From positions 1 to 52,543 of the forward strand of contig CAMKEG010000010.1 in the NCBI GenBank assembly GCA_946411505.1: DNA of 52,543 bases, read 5' to 3'. The position numbers and the translations under genes were made by a program. Origin of the DNA: an uncultured Treponema sp. (lineage in GTDB: Bacteria > Spirochaetota > Spirochaetia > Treponematales > Treponemataceae). Shown here piece after piece: positions 26,894 to 35,609 of this stretch. The notes beneath the pieces are model-generated. The model was not told where the DNA came from and ran no database searches. It was given only the letters and a program-made list of their open reading frames with translations. Position 1 is the first letter of the stretch, and the number at the start of each line of letters is the position of its first letter.

Positions 26894-28111
26894 CTACGCG
26901 CGGTGGCGCTCAATCGTTCGCGTGTTGTTGGCCACTATGTAACAGCCGAACATCGCCGTCGAAACGTCGAACAAGGCCGAGAACGAGCCGATGATTACGG
27001 CGGCGGGGCGCAAAAGCAAGTAGCCTGTTTCCATTCCGCGGCCAAACATCGAGCACAAAATCGTAAGAGTCATGAAGGTTCCGCCCACAGGCAAATTTCC
27101 CATCACAAAAGAAAGCAGAAAGGCCGTAATGGAAATGGCCAGCATGTCGAAGAACTCAATGTTCAAGGTTGAGTATGACCTCCAAATGACGACAAAGCAA
27201 ATGATTGAAACGAGCGCCGTTCCTCCGCGCGCGAAAATCGAAAACAGCGGAAAGGCGAAGCCGTTTGTGCGCTGGCGGATTCCGAGCGTTTCCTTTCCGA
27301 GGCGGATTTCCACGGGGAGCGCCAAGTTTGTGTCGCCGGACAAAAGCGCCACAAGGAAGGGAGCCAAGGAGGCGCGCAAAATTTTGAGCGGCTTTCCGTT
27401 TCGGCAAATGAAGCGCGCCGTCAAGGGATAGATGATTCCGGTCAAAATCAAGAAATCCGCCGCAAGCATTATTATTAGCGGAGTGAAAACGCCGCTTTTC
27501 AACACGTTCCTAAACTGGATTGCCCAGCTGCACATGACGAACACGATTCCGGCGGAAAAAAGTTCCGTAAAAATTGTCGAGACATTGTAAAAAAGTTCGC
27601 TAAGGCCGTCGGTCAAAGAGATGACGGGCTTGATGTTAGTGTGCTCCATGCAGCAGCCCGCGCCGATTATCATCGCAAAGACAAAAGCCGGAAGCAGGAA
27701 GGAGCCTTTTGTCAAGGCGTCAAAGGCCGAGTAAGGAAATATTTCTTGGCAAAAATTTTTCAAGTCGACCGTGGCGATTTCGTTGACGCGCTCGGTCGTG
27801 ATTGGAATGCGGGGCAGGCGGACCAAAAGTATTGAAAGGAATCCCAAGGCTGTCAACAAAATTGACGAAGCGACTATCGTTCCGCCAGTCCAAAGGGAAG
27901 TCCGCAAAATCAACGAGTCCTCGCGCATTCTATACACGGCCATTATTCCGGAGAAGAACAAAAGCGGCAAAAGCGTGTAGCGGCCGATTCTAATTATTAG
28001 GTCAGTTATGAAGGAAAGCGCCGCGGCTCCGCGAAGGGAATCCAAGGGCAAAATCAAGGCGGCGGCCAAACCCAGCGCGGCGCCAATCAAGTATTTTAAC
28101 CAAAGTTTCAT
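26894..28111 (-). CDS. Dicarboxylate/amino-acid:cation symporter (SLC1 family)
   Basis: A 405-residue inner-membrane transporter with about eight hydrophobic helices. Family landmarks are RIGRYTLLPLLFFSG, the re-entrant loop region SGDTNLALPVEIR (in place of the usual Ser-rich SSS motif) and NLPVGGTFMTLTILC, where the family has N-x-D-G. The divergence at these ligand-binding positions suggests an unusual substrate. ATG 28111 has no Shine-Dalgarno; a -10 TACAAT ends 7 nt before it. It is divergent from the gene at 28159 across a symmetric 48-bp intergenic region. Confidence 0.85.
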   Translation of the reverse strand: MKLWLKYLIGAALGLAAALILPLDSLRGAAALSFITDLIIRIGRYTLLPLLFFSGIMAVYRMREDSLILRTSLWTGGTIVASSILLTALGFLSILLVRLPRIPITTERVNEIATVDLKNFCQEIFPYSAFDALTKGSFLLPAFVFAMIIGAGCCMEHTNIKPVISLTDGLSELFYNVSTIFTELFSAGIVFVMCSWAIQFRNVLKSGVFTPLIIMLAADFLILTGIIYPLTARFICRNGKPLKILRASLAPFLVALLSGDTNLALPVEIRLGKETLGIRQRTNGFAFPLFSIFARGGTALVSIICFVVIWRSYSTLNIEFFDMLAISITAFLLSFVMGNLPVGGTFMTLTILCSMFGRGMETGYLLLRPAAVIIGSFSALFDVSTAMFGCYIVANNTRTIERHRA

Positions 28112-28116
28112 GCCGT

Positions 28117-28153
28117 CTATTGTAGCGCAAAACGCATTTTTATGCTACAATAG
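28117..28153. promoter_or_regulatory. Symmetric divergent promoters (perfect 10-bp inverted repeat)
   Basis: CTATTGTAGC (28117-28126) and GCTACAATAG (28144-28153) are exact complements 17 bp apart. Each arm carries a TACAAT -10 for the gene it faces, and each -10 ends 7 nt before an ATG (28111 minus, 28159 plus). One short region thus drives two leaderless genes. It may also be an operator for a dimeric regulator. Confidence 0.6.
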
Positions 28154-28158
28154 AGGAT

Positions 28159-28917
28159 ATGAGCAAAACAATTTTAATCGCCGGCAAGGACTTGCCTGAC
28201 GGCGCCGAGTTCGTGGAAGGCGCGGAAATTAAAATGCGCGACATCGCCGTGACCGCGGCAAAGGGAGCCAAGCCCGCCGCCACAGCCAACATCACGGCCT
28301 TTGAATGGCTGAGAACTTCGCCGATAAACGCGCGAACTTTGGTCTTAAACGCCGAAACGGAATTTGAAAAAATCGACGAAGCCGTTTTGTATTTTGACGA
28401 AAACTATTACTCAACAAAATTCAACCTCATGACTCCGCAGGAATGCTCGCAAAGCGCGGACGAAATGATTTTAGGCTACCAATACTTGGCCTTGGAGCTG
28501 CTTGGCCGCTTTGAAAAAAAATACAGCATGGGCGCCGGCTTGGAAGAAAAAGGCCGCCCGCCAAAGCTTGTTTTTTTAATCAAGAAGTCTTGCAGCGAAT
28601 TTGAGGCCGCCAAAAACAGCTCGCTCCGTTCCACCACGCCAATCGCTTCCGGTCCGCTTGTGTCCGCCGCGGCCGCCGCCTTCCAAACATTTGCGGAAAA
28701 CATGGCGGCCCTTTACGGCGCGCGCGAATACGTGACGGTGCTCTTGGCGCGGGGAGACAACTCCAACGAAAGCGCCGCCAGGGACCGCGCGCTTGGCGAA
28801 TGGATTTGCTCCTACATGGACGAAGTGGACAACCAAAAGAACAAGCTCTCTTTGAAGCAAAGCCTCAACTGGATAAAGGCCGGCGCCAAAGGCCCGGGAT
28901 TTTCGCTTTTTAGGTAA
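28159..28917 (+). CDS. Unknown conserved-looking protein
   Basis: I do not recognise this 252-residue protein. It has no signal peptide or membrane helix. The central region (TLVLNAETEFEKIDEAVLYF) and the order of helices and strands recall a decayed Rossmann or short-chain-dehydrogenase-like fold, but no Gly-rich cofactor motif or catalytic Tyr-x-x-x-Lys is evident, so this is only a guess. It ends KGPGFSLFR. The start ATG follows a -10 TACAAT by 7 nt. It precedes the MgtC-like gene by 38 bp and may share its transcript. Confidence 0.7.
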   Translation: MSKTILIAGKDLPDGAEFVEGAEIKMRDIAVTAAKGAKPAATANITAFEWLRTSPINARTLVLNAETEFEKIDEAVLYFDENYYSTKFNLMTPQECSQSADEMILGYQYLALELLGRFEKKYSMGAGLEEKGRPPKLVFLIKKSCSEFEAAKNSSLRSTTPIASGPLVSAAAAAFQTFAENMAALYGAREYVTVLLARGDNSNESAARDRALGEWICSYMDEVDNQKNKLSLKQSLNWIKAGAKGPGFSLFR

Positions 28918-28955
28918 CAAAGAATTTCTGGCCAAAAAGGCGGCGGAGGTTGCAA

Positions 28956-29645
28956 ATGGATTTTTTTAACAACATTTTTGAGAACCACTTTGTGGCGGAA
29001 TGCTGCTTTAAGATTTTTTTAAGCGCGGCTTTTGGAATCATTTTGGGCGTGGAGCGCTCAAACCGCATGCACGCGATTGGAATCCGAACAATGCTTTTAA
29101 TCACAACCTCCTGCGCGCTTTTGGGCGTTCTTTCTTACTACGGCGCGGAGAATCCGGCAAAAGCGCTTGGCGACCCGACCCGCATCGCCGCCGGCGTCGT
29201 GACCGGCGTAGGCTTTTTGGGCGGCGGCGTAATCATGCACCAAGGCTTTAACATAAAGGGAATTACGACGGCGGCGCTTATTTGGACAGCGGCGGCTTTG
29301 GGCCTTTCTGTCGGCTACGGCCTTTACATTCCGGCGGTCGCCGTGTTTGTCCTTGTGATTTTAACCCTGCCTCTTTTTAAAAAGATTGAGCGGACGTATT
29401 TTCCCGCGTCAAAAATCAAGACAATCCATTTGATTTATTCCAACGACGACGTTGACATGGAAAGCGTAAAAAAAATTCTCACTTCCTGCGGAATTTATTT
29501 GCGCGACATAAACTATTCAAATTCTTTTGAGGAAGACAAATTCAAAGTTGAAATTATCGTCAACACGCCGGCCATCGTGGACTTTGCCGCGCTGGGCAAA
29601 AATCTAAAGAAGACCGGCGAGCTGGCTAAGTTTTCGTTTCAGTAG
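28956..29645 (+). CDS. MgtC/SapB family membrane protein
   Basis: A 229-residue protein from ATG 28956, which has GGAGG 6 nt upstream; a TTG two codons earlier is less likely. About four membrane helices carry the MgtC signature (GIILGVERS, AIGIRTMLLI, RIAAGVVTGVGFLGGGVIM, ITTAALIWTAAALGLSVGYG), followed by an ACT-like cytoplasmic domain of about 80 residues. Relatives take part in Mg2+ or acid/phosphate stress adaptation; the exact activity is uncertain. Confidence 0.9.
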   Translation: MDFFNNIFENHFVAECCFKIFLSAAFGIILGVERSNRMHAIGIRTMLLITTSCALLGVLSYYGAENPAKALGDPTRIAAGVVTGVGFLGGGVIMHQGFNIKGITTAALIWTAAALGLSVGYGLYIPAVAVFVLVILTLPLFKKIERTYFPASKIKTIHLIYSNDDVDMESVKKILTSCGIYLRDINYSNSFEEDKFKVEIIVNTPAIVDFAALGKNLKKTGELAKFSFQ

Positions 29646-29658
29646 GAACGACAGATAG

Positions 29659-31548
29659 CTACGGTCGGCTGGGCGGGGTGCCGCCGGGCTGGCCTCCAGG
29701 TTGGCCGCCGCCGCTTGACGCGTCGCTCTTTGTGTAAACATAATTGCTGGTCGAAGTTGAAACGCCGCTTATCGAAGCGCTGCCGCCGCTCACAGTCGGG
29801 AGCGTTGTGTACAAGCCGTTGAATTTTGTTCCGCCGCTAGCGGTCACGCCCGCGCTAAGCGTGTAACTTGTTCCCGTCGCAATCTTTGGCGAAGAAAATA
29901 CCGCCACAAGATTTGAAGACATTGAGCTGTAAATCGCGGACGGAATCTCAAAGGCAAAGGCGGCGGATCCGCTCGAATCCTTTAGCGCGAATGTTGTTCC
30001 CACAGAGCCAAGATAGTTTCCGCTCACGACGATGACGCTTTGCGAACAAGACACGGCGGTGGGCTGGGAGTAGTTCGACGTTCCGATTCCAATCAACGTT
30101 CCGCCTGTAATCGCGAATGTGTTTTGGTCGCAGTCAAAGGCGCATTCAGGATTTGTGGCGGTGAGCGCGACAATCGTTCCGCCGCTAATCGTAAGAGTTC
30201 CGTTGGAGTCGATGCAATCGTTGGCGCTTGAGTATGCGTAAATCGTTCCGCTGGAAATTGTTATCGCGCCGCTGCTGGCGTTTATGCAGTCGTCGGTTGT
30301 CGTGATGTTAAGCGTTCCGCCTGTAATCGTAACGCCGGCCTTGCCTTCGATTCCTTCCGGAGAACATTTTATTTTTTCCGACACGGTCTCGCCGTCAGCG
30401 TCGGTGAACGATGAGGCGGTCGAGGCTTCTTCTTTGGGAGTTCCGTAAGTGACGATGTTTATCTTTCCGCCGCTGATTGTGACGATTGGGTTTACCGTGC
30501 ATTTTACTTTTGAAGCCTCGGAAGCGTCGTCCGAATCCCATTTTGCGGTGATGGCCTTGCTCACGGTTTTTATGTTGACCGCGCCGCCTGTCATGTTGAA
30601 ATATCCAAGTCCGTCTGTGTCGCCGGTGTCGTCGCCTTCAACCACGATGCCGCGGCTTTCGTTGTTGGTGTGGGCTCCGCTTCCGTAAACGATTGCAGTG
30701 CCGCCGTACATATTGAACGCGTTCTTGCATTGGAATCCGTTGCGGCCGGTGGAATTGACGGTGACAATGCCGCCGTAAAAATTGATTGTGTCGCTGGCGT
30801 TAATTCCGTGCTTGTAGCCTTCCGTGATTGTAAGCTTTGACGAAGAGTCGGCGCTTATGTTAAGAACGCCCTTGGCGTGGAAAGTTCCCTTGGACTCGCT
30901 TGCGTTTGCGATATAGCCCGCGACAGTTTTATGTTCGTCGCTGTAGGCCGTTCCGTACTTGCGCCCGTCCGTCAAAGAATTGGTTCCGCCAAGGACAAGG
31001 TAGACAGTTCCTTTTTTTTCGAACTCAACGCACGGATAGTTTCCGCTTGTGATTGAAGCGCCGCTCATAAAGATTCCAATAACGCCGTCTTTTTGGTTGG
31101 CAAAGAAAAGCTCGCCGTTCAAGCTTCCGCTCAAAATAAATTTTATCTTGTCCGTGGCCGAGCTGTCGATTTTTATGTAGCCGGAATTATTGTAAATCTT
31201 GACATTGGCCGTCGTCACGTCGGAAGGATTCGCGCTGTCGGTTGAAATCGCGTTCCAAGTTGAATTGTCCAGCGAGTATTTGGAATTGGTCAAGTCCAGG
31301 TAAACGGTTTGCGACCAAGCCACAGCGGCGAGCGCGGTGTCCGCGACATTATCGCCATATTCAACATTCAGTGTTGTAGAAGCGGTTGGAGCGGCGGCGC
31401 CTGTTCCTCCGCCAGGAAAAGCTCCGCCCCCGCCCTGCGAATATAGCCCTGTCGTATAAAAGGAACTGTCGCTTGCGTTGCTGCAAGCGCAAAGAAACGG
31501 CGCCAAAAGCGCAAAACCGGCAAAAAGATGTCTTAAAGATTTGTTCAT
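29659..31548 (-). CDS. Carbohydrate-binding lipoprotein (Cthe_2159/DUF4353 type)
   Basis: A 629-residue lipoprotein from ATG 31548, supported by AGGGGG 6 nt upstream. The signal peptide ends in the lipobox LCAC. After a Gly/Ala-rich spacer the protein resembles the Cthe_2159 carbohydrate-binding beta-helix: VYLDLTNSKYSLDN, GYIKIDSSATDKIKFILSG, then TISGGTI/VTITGGTLNI rungs and DDCINASSGAITISSGTIYA. It ends with a PGGQPGGTPPSRP tail. The relative from Clostridium thermocellum binds acidic plant polysaccharides, which would suit a gut or rumen organism; the ligand here is inferred. Confidence 0.82.
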   Translation of the reverse strand: MNKSLRHLFAGFALLAPFLCACSNASDSSFYTTGLYSQGGGGAFPGGGTGAAAPTASTTLNVEYGDNVADTALAAVAWSQTVYLDLTNSKYSLDNSTWNAISTDSANPSDVTTANVKIYNNSGYIKIDSSATDKIKFILSGSLNGELFFANQKDGVIGIFMSGASITSGNYPCVEFEKKGTVYLVLGGTNSLTDGRKYGTAYSDEHKTVAGYIANASESKGTFHAKGVLNISADSSSKLTITEGYKHGINASDTINFYGGIVTVNSTGRNGFQCKNAFNMYGGTAIVYGSGAHTNNESRGIVVEGDDTGDTDGLGYFNMTGGAVNIKTVSKAITAKWDSDDASEASKVKCTVNPIVTISGGKINIVTYGTPKEEASTASSFTDADGETVSEKIKCSPEGIEGKAGVTITGGTLNITTTDDCINASSGAITISSGTIYAYSSANDCIDSNGTLTISGGTIVALTATNPECAFDCDQNTFAITGGTLIGIGTSNYSQPTAVSCSQSVIVVSGNYLGSVGTTFALKDSSGSAAFAFEIPSAIYSSMSSNLVAVFSSPKIATGTSYTLSAGVTASGGTKFNGLYTTLPTVSGGSASISGVSTSTSNYVYTKSDASSGGGQPGGQPGGTPPSRP

Positions 31549-31644
31549 AAACTTCCCCCTTATAAAAGTCATAAAATAAACAAAAAAAAATTGAAATTCG
31601 TTACTTATTTTTTTAAATTTCTCGAATTTTTTGATTAAATGTTA

Positions 31645-31650
31645 TATGAT
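31645..31650 (+). promoter_or_regulatory. Candidate -10 of recQ, predicted leaderless
   Basis: TATGAT (31645-31650) is followed by 6 nt and then ATG 31657. No Shine-Dalgarno lies before either ATG (31639 or 31657), and the predicted transcript start at 31657 excludes the earlier one. The -35 (TCGAAT) is weak. Confidence 0.4.
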
Positions 31651-31656
31651 ATAGAC

Positions 31657-33591
31657 ATGCAAAAAACACCCGAGCAAATTCTAAAAAGCGTTTTTGGCTA
31701 CGACAAGTTCAGGCCGGGCCAAAAAGAAATAATCCAAAACATTTTGGACGGCCGCGACACGCTTGCGGTGATGCCGACCGGCGGCGGAAAGTCTTTGTGC
31801 TACCAAATCCCCGCGCTGATTTTTGACGGCATCACGGTCGTCGTGTCGCCGCTGATTTCGCTCATGCAAGACCAAGTTGGCGCCCTTTTGGAAAACGGCG
31901 TGAGCGCTGCCTTTTTAAATTCCACGCTGAACCTTGACGAATACAAAAAGACTGTCCGCGACATAAAAAGCGGCGGCGCGAAGCTGCTCTACCTTTCGCC
32001 CGAAGCGCTTGCCACCGAGCGGGTCAAAAGCATTTTGCGCGAGGCCGACGTTCCGGTCAGCTGCGTTACGATTGACGAGGCGCACTGCATCAGCGAATGG
32101 GGCCACGACTTTAGGCCGGACTACATGGAAATCGCCGCCTTTAGGAACGAGTTTAAGGACGCGGTGTGCCTTGCGCTTACCGCGACTGCGACCAAGCAAG
32201 TGCAGGCGGACATCGTCCGCAACTTAAAGTTGAAGAAGCCCGCGGTGCTAGTTTCAAGCTTTAACCGAGCGAACATTTTTTTGAACGTTCAGCCCAGGAC
32301 AGACGGCCTTGGGCAAATCGTGGAATTTTTGCAGGAGCATAAAGAGCAAAGCGGAATCATTTACTGCCTTTCGCGCAAGGAAGTTGACTCCATCACGCAG
32401 GAATTGCAGGAGCGCGGCTTTAGCGCGATGTCCTACCACGCGGGCCTTAGCGACGAGGAGCGGGCCGACCATCAAAACAAATTCATCAAAAGCCAAGTTG
32501 ACGTGATTGTTGCCACCGTCGCTTTTGGAATGGGAATCAACAAACCCGACGTGCGCTTTGTCATTCACTACGCGCTTCCAAAATCAATCGAAGAGTATTA
32601 CCAAGAAATCGGGCGCGCGGGCCGCGACGGGCTTGCGAGCGAGGCGCTCTTGCTTTACAGCGCTGGCGACATCCACCGCATAAGGTTTTTCTTTAAGGAC
32701 AAAAGCGACGACGAATCATTCAAGGCCGAAAAGCTTTTGCAGGCGATGATAGACTACGCGCAATGCCGAACTTGCCGCCGCAAATTTTTGCTGAACTATT
32801 TTGGGGAAGAATATAATTCCGAATACACTGAAAACGATCGCAAGCCTAAGATGCCGCCCACGGATGGGCGTGTACTGAACCGAGTTTTCGAAGAAAACTC
32901 GGTAAGTTCGGAGAGCACGGACGCTCTCCGAACGGCTTGTTGCGACATTTGCGAAAGCGGCGGCCTTCCGTTAAAAGACGTGACCGTGCCCGCGCAAAAA
33001 TTTTTGTCCTGCGTATACCGCGTGGACCAGCGCTTTGGCGCCGCGCACATCATCGACATTTTGCTTGGTTCCCGCAACGAAAAAATAAAAAAGTTCAACC
33101 ACAATTTTTTAAGCACTTGGGGAATCGGAACGGAACTTTCCAAGCAGGCTTGGTTTGAGCTTTGCGACGCTATGCAAAACGCGGGCCTCATCGAGCGCGT
33201 CGGCGAATGGAACATCGTAAAGGTAACTTCGCTTGGCCGCGAGCTTTTGCAAAACCGCGACAAAATAGAGCTGCCCGTCCGCATAGACTTTGGCTCGCAA
33301 AAAAAAGCGGAACTCGCGCTTCCAAAAAAGAAAGCGGTTCTCCACAAAAAGACAGAGCTTAAGGACGACGAGGCCACGCAAGCGCTTTTTGACCGCCTAA
33401 AGGCCTGGCGAAAAAAATTCGCGGAAGAGGAAAACGTTCCGCCCTACTTTATATTCAACGACAAAACATTGGTTGAAATCGCAAACCAAAAACCGTCGAC
33501 GCGCTCAGGTCTTTTGTCAATAAGCGGCATCGGCGAGCTGAAGGCGAAAAAATTTGGCGAGGACATTTTGCGAATCATCGACGGCGTTTAA
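31657..33591 (+). CDS. recQ: RecQ-type ATP-dependent DNA helicase
   Basis: A 644-residue SF2 helicase that unwinds DNA 3'-5' during recombination and repair. Motifs in order: FRPGQKEIIQNIL, Walker A MPTGGGKSLCYQ, SPLISLMQDQV, DEAH box IDEAHCISEWGHDFRP, SFNRANIF, VATVAFGMGINKPDVRFVIH, IGRAGRDG. Then come the zinc region (CRRKFLLNYFGE ... CCDIC), the winged helix and a C-terminal HRDC domain (LAIN-like segment FNDKTLVEIANQKP, then ISGIGELKAKKFGEDIL). The zinc region is odd. About 26 codons (residues 399-427) encoded by three consecutive perfect hairpins separate the first Cys from the rest, and the usual C-x-x-C-x-x-C reads TACCDIC, so one zinc ligand is shifted or lost. Helicase motifs are intact; activity is likely but zinc binding is uncertain. 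Confidence 0.93.
   Translation: MQKTPEQILKSVFGYDKFRPGQKEIIQNILDGRDTLAVMPTGGGKSLCYQIPALIFDGITVVVSPLISLMQDQVGALLENGVSAAFLNSTLNLDEYKKTVRDIKSGGAKLLYLSPEALATERVKSILREADVPVSCVTIDEAHCISEWGHDFRPDYMEIAAFRNEFKDAVCLALTATATKQVQADIVRNLKLKKPAVLVSSFNRANIFLNVQPRTDGLGQIVEFLQEHKEQSGIIYCLSRKEVDSITQELQERGFSAMSYHAGLSDEERADHQNKFIKSQVDVIVATVAFGMGINKPDVRFVIHYALPKSIEEYYQEIGRAGRDGLASEALLLYSAGDIHRIRFFFKDKSDDESFKAEKLLQAMIDYAQCRTCRRKFLLNYFGEEYNSEYTENDRKPKMPPTDGRVLNRVFEENSVSSESTDALRTACCDICESGGLPLKDVTVPAQKFLSCVYRVDQRFGAAHIIDILLGSRNEKIKKFNHNFLSTWGIGTELSKQAWFELCDAMQNAGLIERVGEWNIVKVTSLGRELLQNRDKIELPVRIDFGSQKKAELALPKKKAVLHKKTELKDDEATQALFDRLKAWRKKFAEEENVPPYFIFNDKTLVEIANQKPSTRSGLLSISGIGELKAKKFGEDILRIIDGV
32855..32933 (+). repeat. 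Triple-hairpin palindromic insert inside recQ
   Basis: Three perfect inverted repeats follow one another in the reading frame: CGCCCA/TGGGCG (32855-32870), ACCGAGTTTTC/GAAAACTCGGT with loop GAA (32879-32903) and GTTCGGAGAGC/GCTCTCCGAAC with loop ACGGAC (32906-32933). Together about 79 bp, they code for 26 residues with no match to the RecQ pattern. The layout resembles the paired hairpins at 21588-21633. Confidence 0.8.
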
Positions 33592-33661
33592 TGGTTAGAG
33601 CAAACCTTGAGCGAAAGAAAAACAAATAACGAAAGAGCCGCGAAAGCGACCGGGAGTAATA

Positions 33662-35482
33662 ATGCAAAAGATTTTTTATGACACGCGAATGCTGGACAAA
33701 GCCGCGCGCGACGCTTACGGCTTGACAGAAGACATAATGATGGAAAATGCCGCCGCCGCCCTTGAGCGACAAGGAAGCGAACATTTTTTTAGCCCCGACA
33801 ACAAATACATAAACCGCCCCTGCGTTTTGATCTTGGCGGGCGGCGGCAATAACGGTGCCGACGGATACGCCTTGGCGCGTAGAATCGTCCAGCGCAAAAT
33901 CGACGTGGCTGTCTGCCAAGTGTACGAGCCAAAAAGCGCGATGTGCGTATTGCAAGCCGACCGCGCCAAAAAAGCCGGCGCTATTTTCATCAACCCTTAC
34001 GACTTGGACGAATGGATCGAGCGCGCGTCCTTTGACTTGCGCGTGGTCTACGACTGCGTTTTCGGAAGCGGCTTTCACGGAACGCTTGACGCGATGGCCG
34101 CCGCCGTCATCGCAAGCGCCAACAAAATCGACGGCGCCTACAAGATTGCCTGCGACGTTCCGACAGGTTGCGGCGCCAGCGATTGCAAGGCGGCGAACGA
34201 TTCCGGCATTGACAAAAATTGTTCGCAAGGCCAAGAAGCGGCGGCCGAAAGTTTTGGACATACAAACAATTCTTTTCAAGGCCAAAATGCGGCGGCCTTT
34301 CGCGCCGACACAACCGTAACGATGGGCGCGCTAAAGCTGGCACTTTACTCCGACGCGGCAAAAGACGCTTGCGGAAAAATCGTCGTGGCCGACCTTGGCG
34401 TAAGCCGCAGCAATTTTGAAAGCGCCGCCTCCGCCGTTTGCAGCCCCACAAACGATTCTGGCGCTAACAAAGATTGTTCGCAAAACCAAAAAGCAGGCCG
34501 CGAACAAAAGGCATCGCAAGCCAAAGAAGCGGCCGCCGCGCTCCCCTGCGCGCAACTCCTGGAACCAACCGACGCGCGCCTCCCCTTGCGCGAAAAAAAA
34601 CAAAACTCGCACAAGGGCACATACGGCCACACCGCAATCTTTGCCGGAACAAAGCCGGGAGCCGCCGTCATCGCAGGCCACGCCGCGCTAAAATTCGGAA
34701 GCGGACTAGTAAGTCTTGCGCCAATCGCGGGCAAAATCAATTTTGAAAACGTCGCGGACTTTGAGCTTATGGTCTCGGACACAGCTCCTAAAAACGCGAC
34801 CGCGCTTGTGGCGGGCCCTGGCCTTGGCCGCCCCGACGATTTTGGCCTTACCGGCAATTGCCCGCAAGACCAGGAAGCGGCCGGCAGTTTCGACCTTGCA
34901 AGCGTTTCCGGCATTGACAAAAATTCTTCGCAAGACCAGGAAGCGGCCGCCTCCACCTATTGCGGCCTTGCAGCTGTTTTTGGCGCGCTAAAAAGTTCCG
35001 CCATGCCCCTTGTCCTTGACGCGGACATTTTCTACTGGCCGCAAATAAAAGACTTGCTCGCTGCAAAGAAAAACGCCGTCCTTACGCCGCACCCAAAAGA
35101 GTTTCAGGCGCTGCTAAAAAATTTAGGCTTGGGAGAATGCGCCGTGGCGCAAGTCGTGGAGCGGCGCTTGGAGCTGGCGAAAGAATTTTGCGCGGCGTTC
35201 CCAGGCGCGACGCTTTTGCTCAAAGGCGCCAACGTTTTGATTGCCAGCAAATTGCAGGGCGAAGAGGAGCCGCGCGTTTACATCAACGCGCTCGGAACAA
35301 GCGCCTTGGCCAAAGGCGGAAGCGGCGATGTTCTTGCGGGAATGATTGGCGCGCTTTTGGCGCAGGGCTATCTTCCGCTAGAAGCCGCCGTCACCGCCTC
35401 CATCGCGCACGCAAGCGCAAGCCACGCCTTTGACGGCGCCGACTACGCGCTCACGCCGTTTGGGTTGATTGACGCGATATAA
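33662..35482 (+). CDS. nnr: Bifunctional NAD(P)H-hydrate epimerase/dehydratase
   Basis: A 606-residue repair enzyme. The YjeF-N epimerase half (MMENAAAALE, VLILAGGGNNGADGYALARR, DCVFGSGFHG, ACDVPTGCG, TVTMGALK) epimerises damaged NAD(P)H hydrates. The C-terminal half (GTYGHTAIFAGTKPGAAVIA, LVAGPGLGR, LVLDADIFY, VLTPHPKEF, LLKGANVLIAS, GTSALAKGGSGDVLAGMIGA) dehydrates the S-form using ADP. About 500 residues is usual; the excess lies in three inserts at residues about 177-215, 263-293 and 398-433. They share the peptide pattern (N/S)(C/S)SQ(G/D/N)Q(E/K)AA and sit in loops or the interdomain linker, so catalysis may be kept. ATG 33662 has GGGAG 6 nt upstream; 70 bp separate it from recQ. Confidence 0.93.
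   Translation: MQKIFYDTRMLDKAARDAYGLTEDIMMENAAAALERQGSEHFFSPDNKYINRPCVLILAGGGNNGADGYALARRIVQRKIDVAVCQVYEPKSAMCVLQADRAKKAGAIFINPYDLDEWIERASFDLRVVYDCVFGSGFHGTLDAMAAAVIASANKIDGAYKIACDVPTGCGASDCKAANDSGIDKNCSQGQEAAAESFGHTNNSFQGQNAAAFRADTTVTMGALKLALYSDAAKDACGKIVVADLGVSRSNFESAASAVCSPTNDSGANKDCSQNQKAGREQKASQAKEAAAALPCAQLLEPTDARLPLREKKQNSHKGTYGHTAIFAGTKPGAAVIAGHAALKFGSGLVSLAPIAGKINFENVADFELMVSDTAPKNATALVAGPGLGRPDDFGLTGNCPQDQEAAGSFDLASVSGIDKNSSQDQEAAASTYCGLAAVFGALKSSAMPLVLDADIFYWPQIKDLLAAKKNAVLTPHPKEFQALLKNLGLGECAVAQVVERRLELAKEFCAAFPGATLLLKGANVLIASKLQGEEEPRVYINALGTSALAKGGSGDVLAGMIGALLAQGYLPLEAAVTASIAHASASHAFDGADYALTPFGLIDAI
34195..34955 (+). repeat. Six in-frame copies of the dispersed repeat inside nnr (copy group D)
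   Basis: Units lie near 34197-34255, 34260-34302, 34450-34503, 34510-34535, 34852-34886 and 34908-34955. The common core is TTCGCAAG(A/G)CCA(A/G)GAAGCGGC followed by GGCC-rich sequence; the longest copies begin TCCGGCATTGACAAAAATT. All are read in the same frame, giving SQ(G/D)QEAA-type peptides. Confidence 0.7.
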
Positions 35483-35552
35483 TGTCGCCCCCATAAAAAT
35501 CAACGCGGAACAAATGTATTGCGCAAAGTTTGAGAAGCGGCTAAAATTTTTT

Positions 35553-35606
35553 ACGATTTTTCCAAAAAAGCGCTAATTTTTGAACAAAAAAATCTATCTT
35601 ATATGC
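35553..35606 (+). promoter_or_regulatory. Third copy of the Rpn-type upstream element
   Basis: From TTTACGATTTTTCC through TATCTTATATGCAT this matches the elements before the two Rpn genes. Unlike them it lacks the CTTATAG/CTATAAG inverted repeat and is followed at once by a terminator hairpin, so any transcript begun at TATCTT (35595-35600) would be about 35 nt long. Confidence 0.45.
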
Positions 35607-35609
35607 ATA

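Noticed and set aside
33575..34285. Minus-strand open frame of 236 codons opposite nnr
   Set aside because: It lies entirely against the recQ end and nnr, has no RBS and no domain; GC-biased codons on the real strand explain it.
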